Part shown: positions 17,202-26,535 of the stretch, piece by piece | How positions within the stretch are numbered: the first letter of the stretch is position 1 | Layout of the letters: each line of letters starts with the position of its first letter | Source of the DNA: HGM04593 sp045634305 | GTDB taxonomy: Bacteria > Bacteroidota > Bacteroidia > Bacteroidales > Bacteroidaceae | NCBI GenBank assembly: GCA_045634305.1 | Contig: JAZQZZ010000004.1 | Span: 33,770-97,769 of the forward strand | Length of the DNA stretch: 64,000 nt | Reading direction: 5' to 3' | Notes under the pieces: generated by a model | Told to the model about the DNA's origin: nothing | The model's database searches: none | What the model saw: the letters and a program-made list of their open reading frames with translations, nothing else | Program-made: the position numbers and the translations under genes

Positions 17202-20200
17202 ATGAATGGATTGCAGTTACTTGAAAATATTAGGGGAGCAATGTTCGCGCTTCTGTTTTTCGTTGGCGTAGCTTTGGTGCCGGCCGGTGCTTTTGCAGAA
17301 GCCATTGAAGTATCCTCCGGCCCCGATGACTTGAAAGTTGCGACCGGTGTTGTCGTCGACAAGAAGTCGGGCGAGCCGCTCGTCAGTGTAAATGTTGCAG
17401 TGTGGGCGAATGGTCGTCTTGTCACCGGTACCTCAACAGATTTCGAGGGAAAGTTCAAAATTATCTCTCCTGTAATTGATTTTGAGTTGCGTGTCTCTTA
17501 CGTAGGTTACAACGAGGCAAAATTCTCTTCGAAGGACGGCGCATTGCACGATTTGCGTGTGGAGTTGTCCGAGGAGAGCAGCACGCTCACCGAGGTGGTC
17601 GTTACCGGTTTTGTAACCAAGAATAAGGAGACCTTTACTGGTTCGGCAACCGAAATCTCGGGTGTTGAATTGCGTCAGGTGTCGGGTACCAACCTCATCA
17701 GCGCAATATCTGCACTTACACCGGGCATGGCAATGGTACAGAATACAAGCCAGGGTTCAAACCCCAACCACACTCCCGAACTTGTGCTGCGTGGTATGAG
17801 TTCGTTCTCAAACAGCGGTCAGCAGGTGAACCAACCTACAATAATTCTCGATGGTACCGAAATTACCATGCAGGACCTCTACGATCTCGATATAAACGAG
17901 ATTGAGAACATTACAGTGCTGAAGGATGCATCGGCAACAGCGCTCTATGGCTCAAAGGCTGCAAACGGTGTCATCGTAATCACCCGTAAGCCAATTCAGG
18001 AGAGTACCTTGCGTGTCCAGTATAACTTCACAGGTAATTTCCAACTTCCTGTGCTCAGCGACTATAATGTGTTGTCGGCAGCCGAAAAACTGGAGTATGA
18101 GCGCCTTGCAGGTCTTTACGATGCAAAAGGTGAGATAAACGCTACAACCGGCTTGCCGTTGCAGTACGAGTATGACGAGCTCTACAACCAACGTTATAAA
18201 CTCATAGCTGCGGGGCAGAGCAGTGACTGGCTTTCGCAGCCTGCACGTGCGGCTCTCTCGCACGACCACTCGTTGCGTGTCTACGGTGGTGCTTCCAACC
18301 TCCGCTACGAACTTACAGGCCGCTTTGGCGATACTCGCGGTGTGATGAAGGGCGACTACCGCAAGCGCACCGGCATCGGTTTCAAGCTCGACTATTATGT
18401 GGGTAACCTCACAATCTCTAACCGCACCACATATCAGGAGGTGGCGGTGAAGAACTCGCCTTACGGCTCTTTCTCGCAGTATGTGCAGATGAACCCCTAT
18501 GACCGTATGTACAATGCCGACGGCACACCCAACATGAATCTATCATGGGATTTGAACAACCCGTTGTACGAGGCTTCGCTCGGCAGTTTCTCTAAAAGCG
18601 GAGAGCGCACATTGACAAACAGCACCGACCTGCGTTGGGACATAAGCAAGATGTTCCTGCTCACAGGTCACTTCAACGTGACAAGTGCTGCAGGCGGCAG
18701 CGATATCTTTACCTCGCCCAACTCACTGGCCTATAAATATGTTACTGACCTCTCCAAAAAAGGCGAATATACAAAAGGTACCACCGATGCCATCGGCTAC
18801 AACGGTAACATCGTGGGTACATTCAACAAGTTCTTCAAGGACGAGTCGCTTGTGAGCCTCTCGGCCGGTTGGGAAATCAACCACTCCAAGAGCAGTGCCG
18901 AAACTTTGCAGGTAATAGGTTTCTTCAACGACGATATGTCATACATCGGCAACGCAGCCGGTTATCCAACCGACAGCAAACCTTTCGGTTCACAGGCCGA
19001 GACTGCCGATGTAGGTTTCTTTACAACAGGTAATCTCTCGTTCCGCAACCGCTATTTTGTCGATGCCACATGGCGCACAACCGGCTCTTCACAGTTCGGC
19101 GAGAACAACCGTTTCGGTCACTTCTGGTCGGGCGGTCTCGGTTGGAATGTGATGAACGAGCCGTTCATGAAGGCCGTAAAGAAGAAATTCGATGTCTTCA
19201 AGGTGCGCGGTAGTGCCGGTTACACCGGTAAGGTGACATTCAGCCCCTTCCAGGCAATGACAATGTACCAGTACCTCAACGACTACGAATACAAGAACGG
19301 TATAGGTGCGATTCCTGTGACAATAGGAAACGTCGACCTTACCTGGGAACGTACGATGAACTACAACGTAGGTCTCGATTTGAGTATGTTCGACCGCCGT
19401 TTGAATTTTACAGTCGATGCCTACATACGCAATACCGAGGATTTGCTGCTCGACAAGGCAAAGGCACCGTCGACAGGTGTCACAAGTGCCACATCAAACC
19501 TTGGCGAGTTGCAGAACAAAGGTATCGAGTACCAACTCGACGGTTACATCTTCCGCACAAATGATTTCTACTGGCGTCTTGCCACAAGCGGTTACATGAA
19601 CCGCAACAAGATTACCAAGATTGACAAGGCTCTCGAGGAAATCAATAAGGAGAACCAGGAGAATGCCGACCTCTATCTCACACCGCTGCCGCAGTATGCC
19701 GAGGGCGAGAGCGTGACAGCGCTCAAACTGGTGCGTTCGGCCGGTATTGATCCTGCAACAGGCCGCGAGGTCTACATCAAGCGCAATGGTGAGTACACCT
19801 TCGACTATGACCCTGCCGACAAGGTTCTCATTGGTGACACCGAGCCTGCCTTCAGCGGTACATTCAGCACCAATCTCTTTTGGAAAGGCTTCAGCGTCTA
19901 TGCGCTGCTCAACTTCCGCACCGGAGCATGGGTATACAATACCACACGTGCCACAAAGGTAGAGGGTGCCGACCCCATGCGCAATGCCGACCAGCGTGTC
20001 TTTGATGACCGTTGGAAACAGCCCGGTGACCATGCACTCTACAAGGATATTGCCGACACATCGCGCCCCGAGCAGACCGACCGTTTTGCCGAGAAGGAGC
20101 ACACCCTTTCATTGGGCTCGCTCAACCTCAGCTATGAGTTCAGCGACAAGCTGTGCAAGCGCATGAGATTGCGCAACCTGCGTGCCGGTATAAACTTCAC

Positions 20201-20294
20201 CGATATCCTGCGCCTCTCGACCGTGAAGATTGAGCGCGGTACCGACTACCTCTACAGCCAGGGATTCGAGTTCTATCTTAATGTAACACTCTAA
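17202..20294 (+). CDS. SusC/RagA-family TonB-dependent outer-membrane transporter
   Basis: Outer-membrane barrel that imports an oligomeric nutrient with its SusD lid and TonB energy. A signal peptide (ending near AFAEA, residue 30) precedes a carboxypeptidase-regulatory-like domain (about 46-125; VATGVVVDKKSGEPLVSVNV). Next come the TonB-box region ending in TLTEVVVTGF, the plug with LILRGMSS-type and LDGTEI motifs and ALYGSKAANGVIVITRK, and a long beta-barrel ending in an aromatic-type C-terminus (FEFYLNVTL). 1030 aa is normal. susD starts 14 bp later. No glycoside hydrolase lies nearby, so the substrate cannot be inferred. Confidence 0.96.
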   Translation: MNGLQLLENIRGAMFALLFFVGVALVPAGAFAEAIEVSSGPDDLKVATGVVVDKKSGEPLVSVNVAVWANGRLVTGTSTDFEGKFKIISPVIDFELRVSYVGYNEAKFSSKDGALHDLRVELSEESSTLTEVVVTGFVTKNKETFTGSATEISGVELRQVSGTNLISAISALTPGMAMVQNTSQGSNPNHTPELVLRGMSSFSNSGQQVNQPTIILDGTEITMQDLYDLDINEIENITVLKDASATALYGSKAANGVIVITRKPIQESTLRVQYNFTGNFQLPVLSDYNVLSAAEKLEYERLAGLYDAKGEINATTGLPLQYEYDELYNQRYKLIAAGQSSDWLSQPARAALSHDHSLRVYGGASNLRYELTGRFGDTRGVMKGDYRKRTGIGFKLDYYVGNLTISNRTTYQEVAVKNSPYGSFSQYVQMNPYDRMYNADGTPNMNLSWDLNNPLYEASLGSFSKSGERTLTNSTDLRWDISKMFLLTGHFNVTSAAGGSDIFTSPNSLAYKYVTDLSKKGEYTKGTTDAIGYNGNIVGTFNKFFKDESLVSLSAGWEINHSKSSAETLQVIGFFNDDMSYIGNAAGYPTDSKPFGSQAETADVGFFTTGNLSFRNRYFVDATWRTTGSSQFGENNRFGHFWSGGLGWNVMNEPFMKAVKKKFDVFKVRGSAGYTGKVTFSPFQAMTMYQYLNDYEYKNGIGAIPVTIGNVDLTWERTMNYNVGLDLSMFDRRLNFTVDAYIRNTEDLLLDKAKAPSTGVTSATSNLGELQNKGIEYQLDGYIFRTNDFYWRLATSGYMNRNKITKIDKALEEINKENQENADLYLTPLPQYAEGESVTALKLVRSAGIDPATGREVYIKRNGEYTFDYDPADKVLIGDTEPAFSGTFSTNLFWKGFSVYALLNFRTGAWVYNTTRATKVEGADPMRNADQRVFDDRWKQPGDHALYKDIADTSRPEQTDRFAEKEHTLSLGSLNLSYEFSDKLCKRMRLRNLRAGINFTDILRLSTVKIERGTDYLYSQGFEFYLNVTL

Positions 20295-20308
20295 ACATTG
20301 TGCCAATT

Positions 20309-21718
20309 ATGAAGAAGATTATATATGTATTGATGTCTGTGGCGCTTCTCACGACAACATCGTGCGAGGGCTTCTTGAACATAACCCCCGACGGGCAGTC
20401 AAAACGTGACGAACTGTTGAGCACCCAACAGGGTATTGAGGATGCCATGTACGGTGTCTACTCACAGCTGCGTACCCAGTCGCTCTATGGCCAGGAACTC
20501 CATTTCTCTACACTCGAGATTCTTTCGCAGACATTGTGGTGCAATGGTAGCACAGGTGTTACTGCCATGAGTGAATACGATTGGGCGCACTCGTCGGTGA
20601 AAGGTGTTTTCGATGGTGTCTGGACAGCAATGTACAAGAATATCTCCAATGTGAACAGTGTGCTCGATGCTCCGTTGGTAAAGGATGCAACCGTTTATCC
20701 TTACACTCTCTACCGCGGCGAGGCCCTGGGCTTGCGTGCATTCATGCACTTTGACCTCGTGCGCCTCTTCGCACAGCAGTACACCGTGAACCCTGCTGCC
20801 GACGGTATACCTTACGCAACCGATTTCTCGCTGATTACTCCCGATTTCGAGAGTCTTGAGAAGAACTATGAGCATATCCTCGACGACCTTCACGAGGCCG
20901 AACTTCTGCTTGCCGACGAGGACAGCCATGAGGGCGACGGCAACTACATGCTCGACCGCCAGATTCACTTCAACCTGCGTGCTGTGCAGGCAACACTCGC
21001 GCGTGTCTATCTTACAATGGGTGACAAGGCGAATGCCGCGCACTATGCGCTTTTGGTAATCAACGACGGCAAATATACCCTCAAGGAGAAGACCGAGGTT
21101 GTCAATGATCTTGCCGGCGTGCTCTCGAAGAAAGAGACTATCTTCGGCATCTACCATGCAGGCTTCTATACAAATGTGAACGCCAAACTGCAGCAGATGA
21201 CATCGTATTTCTCGCTCGATTTGCGCAGCGATTTCATGTTACTCTACGAGAAGGATGCTGCGGGTAGCGATTACCGCACCATGGCCTACTTTTCCGAGTC
21301 GGGAACAGGTAGCGGCACCAAATACCGTCTCTCAAAGTTCACCGACATATATGAGTTGAACAACAATGCTGCAAACCGCCCGTCCGACCTCATCTTGGGA
21401 ATAAATATGATACGTATCCCCGAGATGTATTATATAGCGGCCGAGGCACTTCTCGAGAGTGACTATGACCGCGCGTTGGAACTCTACAATGCAGTTCGCA
21501 CGCATCGCGGCCTTGAACCGCTTACCGACAAGCCGCTTACCGTTGAACTTATAAATGATGAGCGTTACAAGGAAATGATAGGCGAGGGGCAGACCTACTT
21601 CAACATGAAGCGACAGAACCTTCCGATCCTTTCACACGACGGAAAGACTACATATGAGCCATCGGCTGGTATCTATGCAATACCTATCCCCGATGCCGAG
21701 AAGGAAAACCGCAATTAA
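20309..21718 (+). CDS. SusD/RagB-family nutrient-binding outer-membrane lipoprotein
   Basis: Surface lid of the SusC transporter. ATG 20309 gives the lipoprotein signal MKKIIYVLMSVALLTTTSCE (Cys19 lipidated); a GTG at 20300 is in frame but less likely. The protein has the N-terminal SusD-like domain with TPDGQSKRDELLST and four TPR-like helical hairpins (for example YRGEALGLRAFMHFDLVRLF). The C-terminal RagB region has MIRIPEMYYIAAEALL and LINDERYKEMIGEGQTYFNM. 469 aa is typical. Confidence 0.95.
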   Translation: MKKIIYVLMSVALLTTTSCEGFLNITPDGQSKRDELLSTQQGIEDAMYGVYSQLRTQSLYGQELHFSTLEILSQTLWCNGSTGVTAMSEYDWAHSSVKGVFDGVWTAMYKNISNVNSVLDAPLVKDATVYPYTLYRGEALGLRAFMHFDLVRLFAQQYTVNPAADGIPYATDFSLITPDFESLEKNYEHILDDLHEAELLLADEDSHEGDGNYMLDRQIHFNLRAVQATLARVYLTMGDKANAAHYALLVINDGKYTLKEKTEVVNDLAGVLSKKETIFGIYHAGFYTNVNAKLQQMTSYFSLDLRSDFMLLYEKDAAGSDYRTMAYFSESGTGSGTKYRLSKFTDIYELNNNAANRPSDLILGINMIRIPEMYYIAAEALLESDYDRALELYNAVRTHRGLEPLTDKPLTVELINDERYKEMIGEGQTYFNMKRQNLPILSHDGKTTYEPSAGIYAIPIPDAEKENRN

Positions 21719-21720
21719 AA

Positions 21721-21895
21721 GCTGAAAACGGAAAGCGGAAAGCGGAAAGCTGCGAGCGTAAGCAGCTTCAAGCACACAAAGTGCGGTTAAAGCTCTGCGT
21801 GTCATTTTGAACGTAGTGAAAAATCTTTGAAATATAATAGATCCTTCGCATCCGCTCAGGATGACATTATAAAGGAGACAACAAACAAAAAGACT
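21721..21895 (+). repeat. Intergenic repeat element between susD and the DUF4843 gene
   Basis: Non-coding spacer with two repeat types. First, CGGAAAG is repeated near 21729-21750. Second, 21800-21870 starts with TGTCATTTTGAACG and ends with CGCTCAGGATGACA, imperfectly inverted ends around AAAATCT and GATCC. This resembles the dispersed TGTCATCCTGAGCG element known from many genomes. In frame it reads RSFASAQDD and joins the next gene, but it is not part of the protein. Confidence 0.6.
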
Positions 21896-22717
21896 ATGAA
21901 AATAAAAACCATTATAAAACGTACAATGTTGGCGGCGGTGTTGCCTCTTGCGGCACTCCTTGCCTCATGCGAGGATGATAACTACCTTAAGTTCGACCTC
22001 GCCAATTCCGGTATCTACTTTACCAAGGACACGCTCAACTACTCGTTCAGCGTAACCCCGGTCGAGGTAAAGACCCACACCTATAGCATCCCGGTGCAGG
22101 TGATGGGTAGCATTAGCAGTGAAAAGCGTCCCATAGGTTATTATATCGATGCCGATTCTACGTTTGCCCAGGAGGGTGTACACTTTACCATTGGCGAGGC
22201 ATGTGTGTTGCCCGATTCAATTGTGGGCTATATTCCCGTAACAATCTACCGCGACAAACTCGAGGGTACATATGCTACCGGGTACACGCAATATAAGCTC
22301 TGTATAAGACTGGCTGCAAACGACTGTTTTACCCCCACACTCGATTCCCTGCACCAGGTGCGCGTGTTCCGTTTCGACAACTCGGTGAACCAACCCGAAT
22401 GGTACAATGCCCATGGCGAGAAGGTGTGGCAGAAGAAGTATCTTGGCGAGTGGCATCCGCTCAAGTTCATAAAGATGGTGGAGTATTTCCACGCTGTAAA
22501 GGATATACAGCCCGAGACCTACAAAGCCATGGTAAAACTCTATGGCGAGAACCTTGAGCACATTGAGTTCGGCGACCCTTACCAGTACCGCACAGTGTTC
22601 ATCAAGTACATATACACCCCCATGTACAACTATTTCAATGACCCTGCCAACAGGGATTACATTCTGTCGGAGTTCCCCGATTTTCCATTCGATTTCCCCG
22701 ACCCGAAGAATGTGTAA
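21896..22717 (+). CDS. DUF4843 domain-containing lipoprotein
   Basis: Accessory surface lipoprotein often placed after SusC/SusD. ATG 21896 gives the lipoprotein signal KRTMLAAVLPLAALLASCED (lipidated Cys24). The mature protein opens with a beta-rich domain (SGIYFTKDTLNYSFSVTP, then Y.IPVQVMGSIS and GVHFTIGE), which resembles a surface glycan- or ligand-binding module. The C-terminal part is rich in aromatic residues. It follows the spacer repeat and precedes the PKD-like gene by 18 bp. Ligand unknown. Confidence 0.85.
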   Translation: MKIKTIIKRTMLAAVLPLAALLASCEDDNYLKFDLANSGIYFTKDTLNYSFSVTPVEVKTHTYSIPVQVMGSISSEKRPIGYYIDADSTFAQEGVHFTIGEACVLPDSIVGYIPVTIYRDKLEGTYATGYTQYKLCIRLAANDCFTPTLDSLHQVRVFRFDNSVNQPEWYNAHGEKVWQKKYLGEWHPLKFIKMVEYFHAVKDIQPETYKAMVKLYGENLEHIEFGDPYQYRTVFIKYIYTPMYNYFNDPANRDYILSEFPDFPFDFPDPKNV

Positions 22718-22735
22718 CGTTTAAGATTATCGGAT

Positions 22736-24250
22736 ATGAAAAAAATCAAATGGCTTTTGCTGCTGGTGGTTCTTCCATTGTTTGTAGCTTGTTTTGAGGA
22801 CAAGTCAACCCCGGCCGACAAACCTCTCTCAAATATAACAATAGAGCAGGGAATAGACTCCGTGTATAATATATACAAGTTCGACACCCTTGTCATCAAG
22901 CCTGTCATCTCACAAGAGAATGTTGACAAGCCACTCTCATACACTTGGGAGATTGACCTCCAACCCTATTCGCACGACGAGGTGTTCGAGTATGTGGGCA
23001 ACGATTTGGGCAAGTTCAACTGTCGCCTCATTGTAGAGAACGAGGACGGAAAGGCGTTTTTCCCCTTTGTGCTTTATGTCAATTCCGATTATGAGTACGG
23101 AATTACAGTCTTGAGCCAAGACTCCGATGGCAAATCAATGCTCTCGTTCATGCAGGAACCCATGACCGAGACCGTTTCGGCCGAGTTTACCGCCTACGAC
23201 TGCTTTACCCGCAATAACCCCGATGAGGCTTTTGCTGCGGGTGCCGTTGATGTGGTGCAGAGCGGAGGCCGCCTTATAATCGCCTGTCAGGGCGGTGGCG
23301 AGAGAAACGACGAGCCCACCATCTATTATCTCAACGAAAAGACAATGGTAATAGAGAACATGTTCACCGTGCCCGAGTATGACGACTTCAAGCCTACAAT
23401 CCTTGGTGTGCCATCGGTGAGCCCCATCGGTTCAATCTATCCCATCATCTGCGAGAACGGCAAGGCCTATGACTTCTCTGTTACCGAGGGCGTGGTGTCA
23501 GAGCCTCTGAAACATAAATACTCATACGCGCAGAGCTGCATCGTCGATGTCAACGGCGGATATTATGATATTCTCCTTTTCGACAATGACAACAAGGGCA
23601 TGAGCCTCATCTACAACGGCTACGGTCCATATTACTGCGGCGAGCCCTACAGCCTGTTGCTCAGCGACTCGCTCTATGCGACAAAAAACCACTTTGCAAA
23701 CAGAGAGCTCATTACAATGGTAAAGATAAGGATGACCCAGAGCCAGAAAACTCTCGTCGGTCACCAGGAGTTCCTTGCCATGTCAAAGCTTGCCGGCACA
23801 CCTGGCGTGTCAACCCGCACCGAGGTGCTCTATACCGATTTCTGGGGCTATGACTATGTTAACCAAGCATCAGTCTTCTATGTTGCCAACCAGCAGCTGA
23901 CAACAATGATGAACAACCCGGTGAAGATTTCAACCCCCTGTATTGCCAACAAGACACATTTTACAATGTTCTTTGCCGACGGCAACAAGGTGCGCCGTTG
24001 GAACTACACCTCAAATATTGCCGACCTGCCCAAAGCACCAACATTGCTAACCGTCGGCAGCCCCACAGCGCAGATTACAGGCTTTGAAATGAGCGAAGAC
24101 CACAAAATAACATACGTCTCGTTCTACGACCCGCAGAAAGAGGGACTGAACGGCAGCGTGTGGCTTTTCAACACCGACACCGGCGAGGTTCTCGAAAAAC
24201 ACGATGATTTCTGCTATAGACCGGTGAAGATGTTCTATAAGACAAGATAA
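22736..24250 (+). CDS. PKD-like family lipoprotein
   Basis: Surface lipoprotein of the PKD-like family that accompanies SusC/SusD-DUF4843. The signal MKKIKWLLLLVVLPLFVACF has lipidated Cys19. The N-terminal 120 residues contain an Ig/PKD-like fold (KPLSYTWEIDLQP, then FNCRLIVENEDGKAFFPFVL). The rest looks like a beta-propeller, with blades such as GSIYPIICENGKAYDFSV and TPCIANKTHFTMFFADGNKV. 504 aa is typical. It is the last gene of the locus and is followed by a hairpin terminator at 24269. Confidence 0.85.
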   Translation: MKKIKWLLLLVVLPLFVACFEDKSTPADKPLSNITIEQGIDSVYNIYKFDTLVIKPVISQENVDKPLSYTWEIDLQPYSHDEVFEYVGNDLGKFNCRLIVENEDGKAFFPFVLYVNSDYEYGITVLSQDSDGKSMLSFMQEPMTETVSAEFTAYDCFTRNNPDEAFAAGAVDVVQSGGRLIIACQGGGERNDEPTIYYLNEKTMVIENMFTVPEYDDFKPTILGVPSVSPIGSIYPIICENGKAYDFSVTEGVVSEPLKHKYSYAQSCIVDVNGGYYDILLFDNDNKGMSLIYNGYGPYYCGEPYSLLLSDSLYATKNHFANRELITMVKIRMTQSQKTLVGHQEFLAMSKLAGTPGVSTRTEVLYTDFWGYDYVNQASVFYVANQQLTTMMNNPVKISTPCIANKTHFTMFFADGNKVRRWNYTSNIADLPKAPTLLTVGSPTAQITGFEMSEDHKITYVSFYDPQKEGLNGSVWLFNTDTGEVLEKHDDFCYRPVKMFYKTR

Positions 24251-24268
24251 TTAGGAATACCAACCGTA

Positions 24269-24300
24269 GGGACTGACACATCGGTCAGCCCTTATTGTTT
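24269..24300 (+). terminator. Terminator of the susC operon
   Basis: GGG-A-CTGAC pairs with GTCAGCCC with one bulged A and a 6-nt loop, followed by TTATTGTTT. It lies 18 bp after the last stop. Confidence 0.6.
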
Positions 24301-24375
24301 ATTCGCAGTTTTTGCAAGTTTGATTTTGCAACAATTCTTTATGTGTTATTGTCGGCAGGATTCTCTATTTAGTGA

Positions 24376-24660
24376 TTACAACGCAATGCAGGCATTAGCA
24401 ACTTTGATTGCTTCTTGCTTAAATTCATCTTCACCCTTTATAGCATCCAAAACTTTGTCAGCCACCCAAAGGATGAGAAGTTCTTTCTCGTCAATCTTGA
24501 AATAGTTGGCTATCTGAATGACCTGAGTACGTTTTGCTCGTCTGTCGCCTCTCTCTATTTTTGAGAACATTGGGGTGTCAATCTCAAGAAGGGAGGCCAA
24601 TTGTCTTTGTAGCACTCCATTCTCTATTCTTAACTCTTTTATCTTTTGTCCTAACAGCAT
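24376..24660 (-). CDS. XRE-family HTH regulator
   Basis: Small DNA-binding protein of 94 residues. Its helix-turn-helix runs from QKIKELRIENGVLQRQLASL to MFSKIERGDRRAKRTQVIQI, with a helical C-terminal extension. It is a close paralogue of the protein at 59812-60105: the segment LLEIDTPMFSKIERGDR is identical in both. It lies 16 bp after the AlbA_2 gene on the same strand, so the two are probably co-transcribed and it may control that gene or the upstream operon. Confidence 0.88.
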   Translation of the reverse strand: MLLGQKIKELRIENGVLQRQLASLLEIDTPMFSKIERGDRRAKRTQVIQIANYFKIDEKELLILWVADKVLDAIKGEDEFKQEAIKVANACIAL

Positions 24661-24676
24661 CTTAAACTCTATTTAA

Positions 24677-26269
24677 TTATTTACCTATAATTTCCCAATG
24701 ACCTGTTTTATCAGAACCGACACGCTTTATGATGCCTTGTTCTTGAAGTCGCTTCATTGTTTCAGCAATCCAACTTCTTGAATAACCTGTTTGCTTTGCT
24801 AGTTCTGTCAAGGTATATTGTGGGTTGATGTGTATTTGTTCCAATATTTTGAGTGCACTTTTCGGTGCAGTTTGCAGTGCACTTTCGAGTCCACTTTGCA
24901 GTCTACTTTCGAGTCCACTTTGCAGTCCAGTTTTGAGTACACTTCGTTTTGATGCTTTTAATGAACCATCTTTATGTGCAATGTCTGCGATAATATTACC
25001 AGCAGCTTCATGGCAAGGAATAGTTATTCTAAAGAAGGTTCGTTCATCGTCTGTAACTATTGTAGCTCTGGGTGAACCATTGTTTTCCAAAACATTTTGG
25101 ATTGTTGGAATACCAGTACTGCGACCTTCTGTCAAATCCAGTTCTTTCAGATATTCGCCGAGTCTGCGATTACGATAACGTTTAGATACTAAAATTTCGC
25201 ATTTTGAAATATCGGCAGCCGAAATACTTCTATCCGGACCACCTACATTCTGTATGGTGACTCCTTGAGGTTCTACGGTGATAACTACAGGTTCCCACTC
25301 ACGATAATCTCTATGATAGAGTGAGTTCGTTACACTCTCTTCCAATGCTTGATATGGATAAGTGACAAATTTTTGACTCCTACTGCTGTCCTTGGGTTTT
25401 ATCACCGTCTGCATAACAAGCATACGATTCAAGTATTCCAATGTCCTATCAATTATCTGTGTTATGGAACCCTTAATTACAGGACCTTCATATAAATTGT
25501 TGGGATTATTCAATCGTCCTTCAGGGAAATATACAACTTCAACTTGTGTTCGCTTAAAGAATTTGCTTGGGTCTTCACAGAACATCATAGCTGCCACATT
25601 TCTGAGCATACGATTTTCCTTTGGACCGACATACAAGTCCATTTGCTCCAAGATACTTTCGAGAGGTTTTGTATATAACTCATTGGCAAGTTTGCTACCC
25701 ACCTTCACCAAATATTCCCGTAATAGTAGCGTTGAAATATCCTCTATCTTAATATCTGGATTTCCACGTTCGTCAAATGGAATGCGACTTGCCAACTCGC
25801 GCAGTTCGTCAAGGACTTCGCCCTTAGCAATGATACTGCTTGTGCCACTACGAACATAGAAATATTCCTTTGTGTTACTCTTGGCTGTTACGTTCTCTGG
25901 TACAGAATATGGTCGATTGATGCCTGCTGGGCACCATATCACAAGTACGGACTTACCATCTACCTCCTCCACACTCGTGCGAGGCATATAGTAAGGCGAA
26001 ATCTTGTTATTGTAACCTACCATCTCTTGAAGAATGCTATCTATCTTTTCTGTAGGTATACCTTCAACCGGACGAATAGCAACTCCAGTTGCTTCGTCTG
26101 TATTGACTCCGACCACAATGTAGCCACCACCAAGATCGTCAAAATCGTTGGCGAACGCACATACGCTGTGGTATATGCTCGCTGGATTCCAGCCCTTCTT
26201 GAACTCTATTCGGTTGGATTCTATCTTCTGCTTGTTTAGCAGGTCGTTTATGTTTATTGCTAGTGCCAT
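24677..26269 (-). CDS. AlbA_2 (Schlafen-type) ATP-binding regulator with a tetrapeptide repeat
   Basis: Predicted DNA- or RNA-linked regulator. The start is ATG 26269; a TTG at 26281 is rejected. The AlbA_2 domain is at about residues 15-135 (SNRIEFKKGWNPASIYHSVC, DDLGGGYIVVGV). The HATPase-like C-terminal domain follows (VTYPYQALEESVTNSLYHRD, VTIQNVGGPDR, GRSTGIPTIQNVLENNGSP). Then comes a seven-unit LxSx repeat and a final winged helix (YTLTELAKQTGYSRSWIAET). 530 aa. It is the sixth kind of gene downstream of the helicase operon, 266 bp after the S1 gene. Related copies are at 60262-61713 and, as a fragment, at 54532-54774. Confidence 0.88.
   Translation of the reverse strand: MALAININDLLNKQKIESNRIEFKKGWNPASIYHSVCAFANDFDDLGGGYIVVGVNTDEATGVAIRPVEGIPTEKIDSILQEMVGYNNKISPYYMPRTSVEEVDGKSVLVIWCPAGINRPYSVPENVTAKSNTKEYFYVRSGTSSIIAKGEVLDELRELASRIPFDERGNPDIKIEDISTLLLREYLVKVGSKLANELYTKPLESILEQMDLYVGPKENRMLRNVAAMMFCEDPSKFFKRTQVEVVYFPEGRLNNPNNLYEGPVIKGSITQIIDRTLEYLNRMLVMQTVIKPKDSSRSQKFVTYPYQALEESVTNSLYHRDYREWEPVVITVEPQGVTIQNVGGPDRSISAADISKCEILVSKRYRNRRLGEYLKELDLTEGRSTGIPTIQNVLENNGSPRATIVTDDERTFFRITIPCHEAAGNIIADIAHKDGSLKASKRSVLKTGLQSGLESRLQSGLESALQTAPKSALKILEQIHINPQYTLTELAKQTGYSRSWIAETMKRLQEQGIIKRVGSDKTGHWEIIGK
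24854..24937 (-). repeat. 12-bp coding tandem repeat (LxSx)7
   Basis: Seven 12-bp units encode LKTG, LQSG, LESR, LQSG, LESA, LQTA and PKSA, as a linker between the ATPase-like part and the winged helix of the AlbA_2 protein. LQSG and LESR/A alternate, implying a 24-bp higher-order unit that duplicated. Confidence 0.85.
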
Positions 26270-26535
26270 ATCTCTATTCAATTATTCATCATTCTTTTAG
26301 TTGGTATAAAGCGAATTTATTATGGGTAGTAATTTCCTTCCTCACTTATTGCTCCCATTCTATAGTATATAGTTATGAAAGAGTTTTTGGTAGTTCGATT
26401 TAAGCTTATATATTTTTTATACGATACGAGCCCCTAACTTGTAATTATTAATGTTTTTCTGTGTATAATCATGTTTTTAAATATATATATCTACAACGAA
26501 AACACCAGAGTGAGTAAGAACTAAGACTGTAATAC

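Noticed and set aside
21827..21895. An N-terminal extension of the DUF4843 gene reading RSFASAQDD.
   Set aside because: It lies upstream of a perfect lipoprotein signal and is the translated intergenic repeat, not protein.
17202..24250. The SusC/SusD locus as a polysaccharide utilisation locus with a definable glycan.
   Set aside because: No glycoside hydrolase, lyase, sulfatase or hybrid sensor lies in or next to it, so a glycan substrate cannot be claimed.
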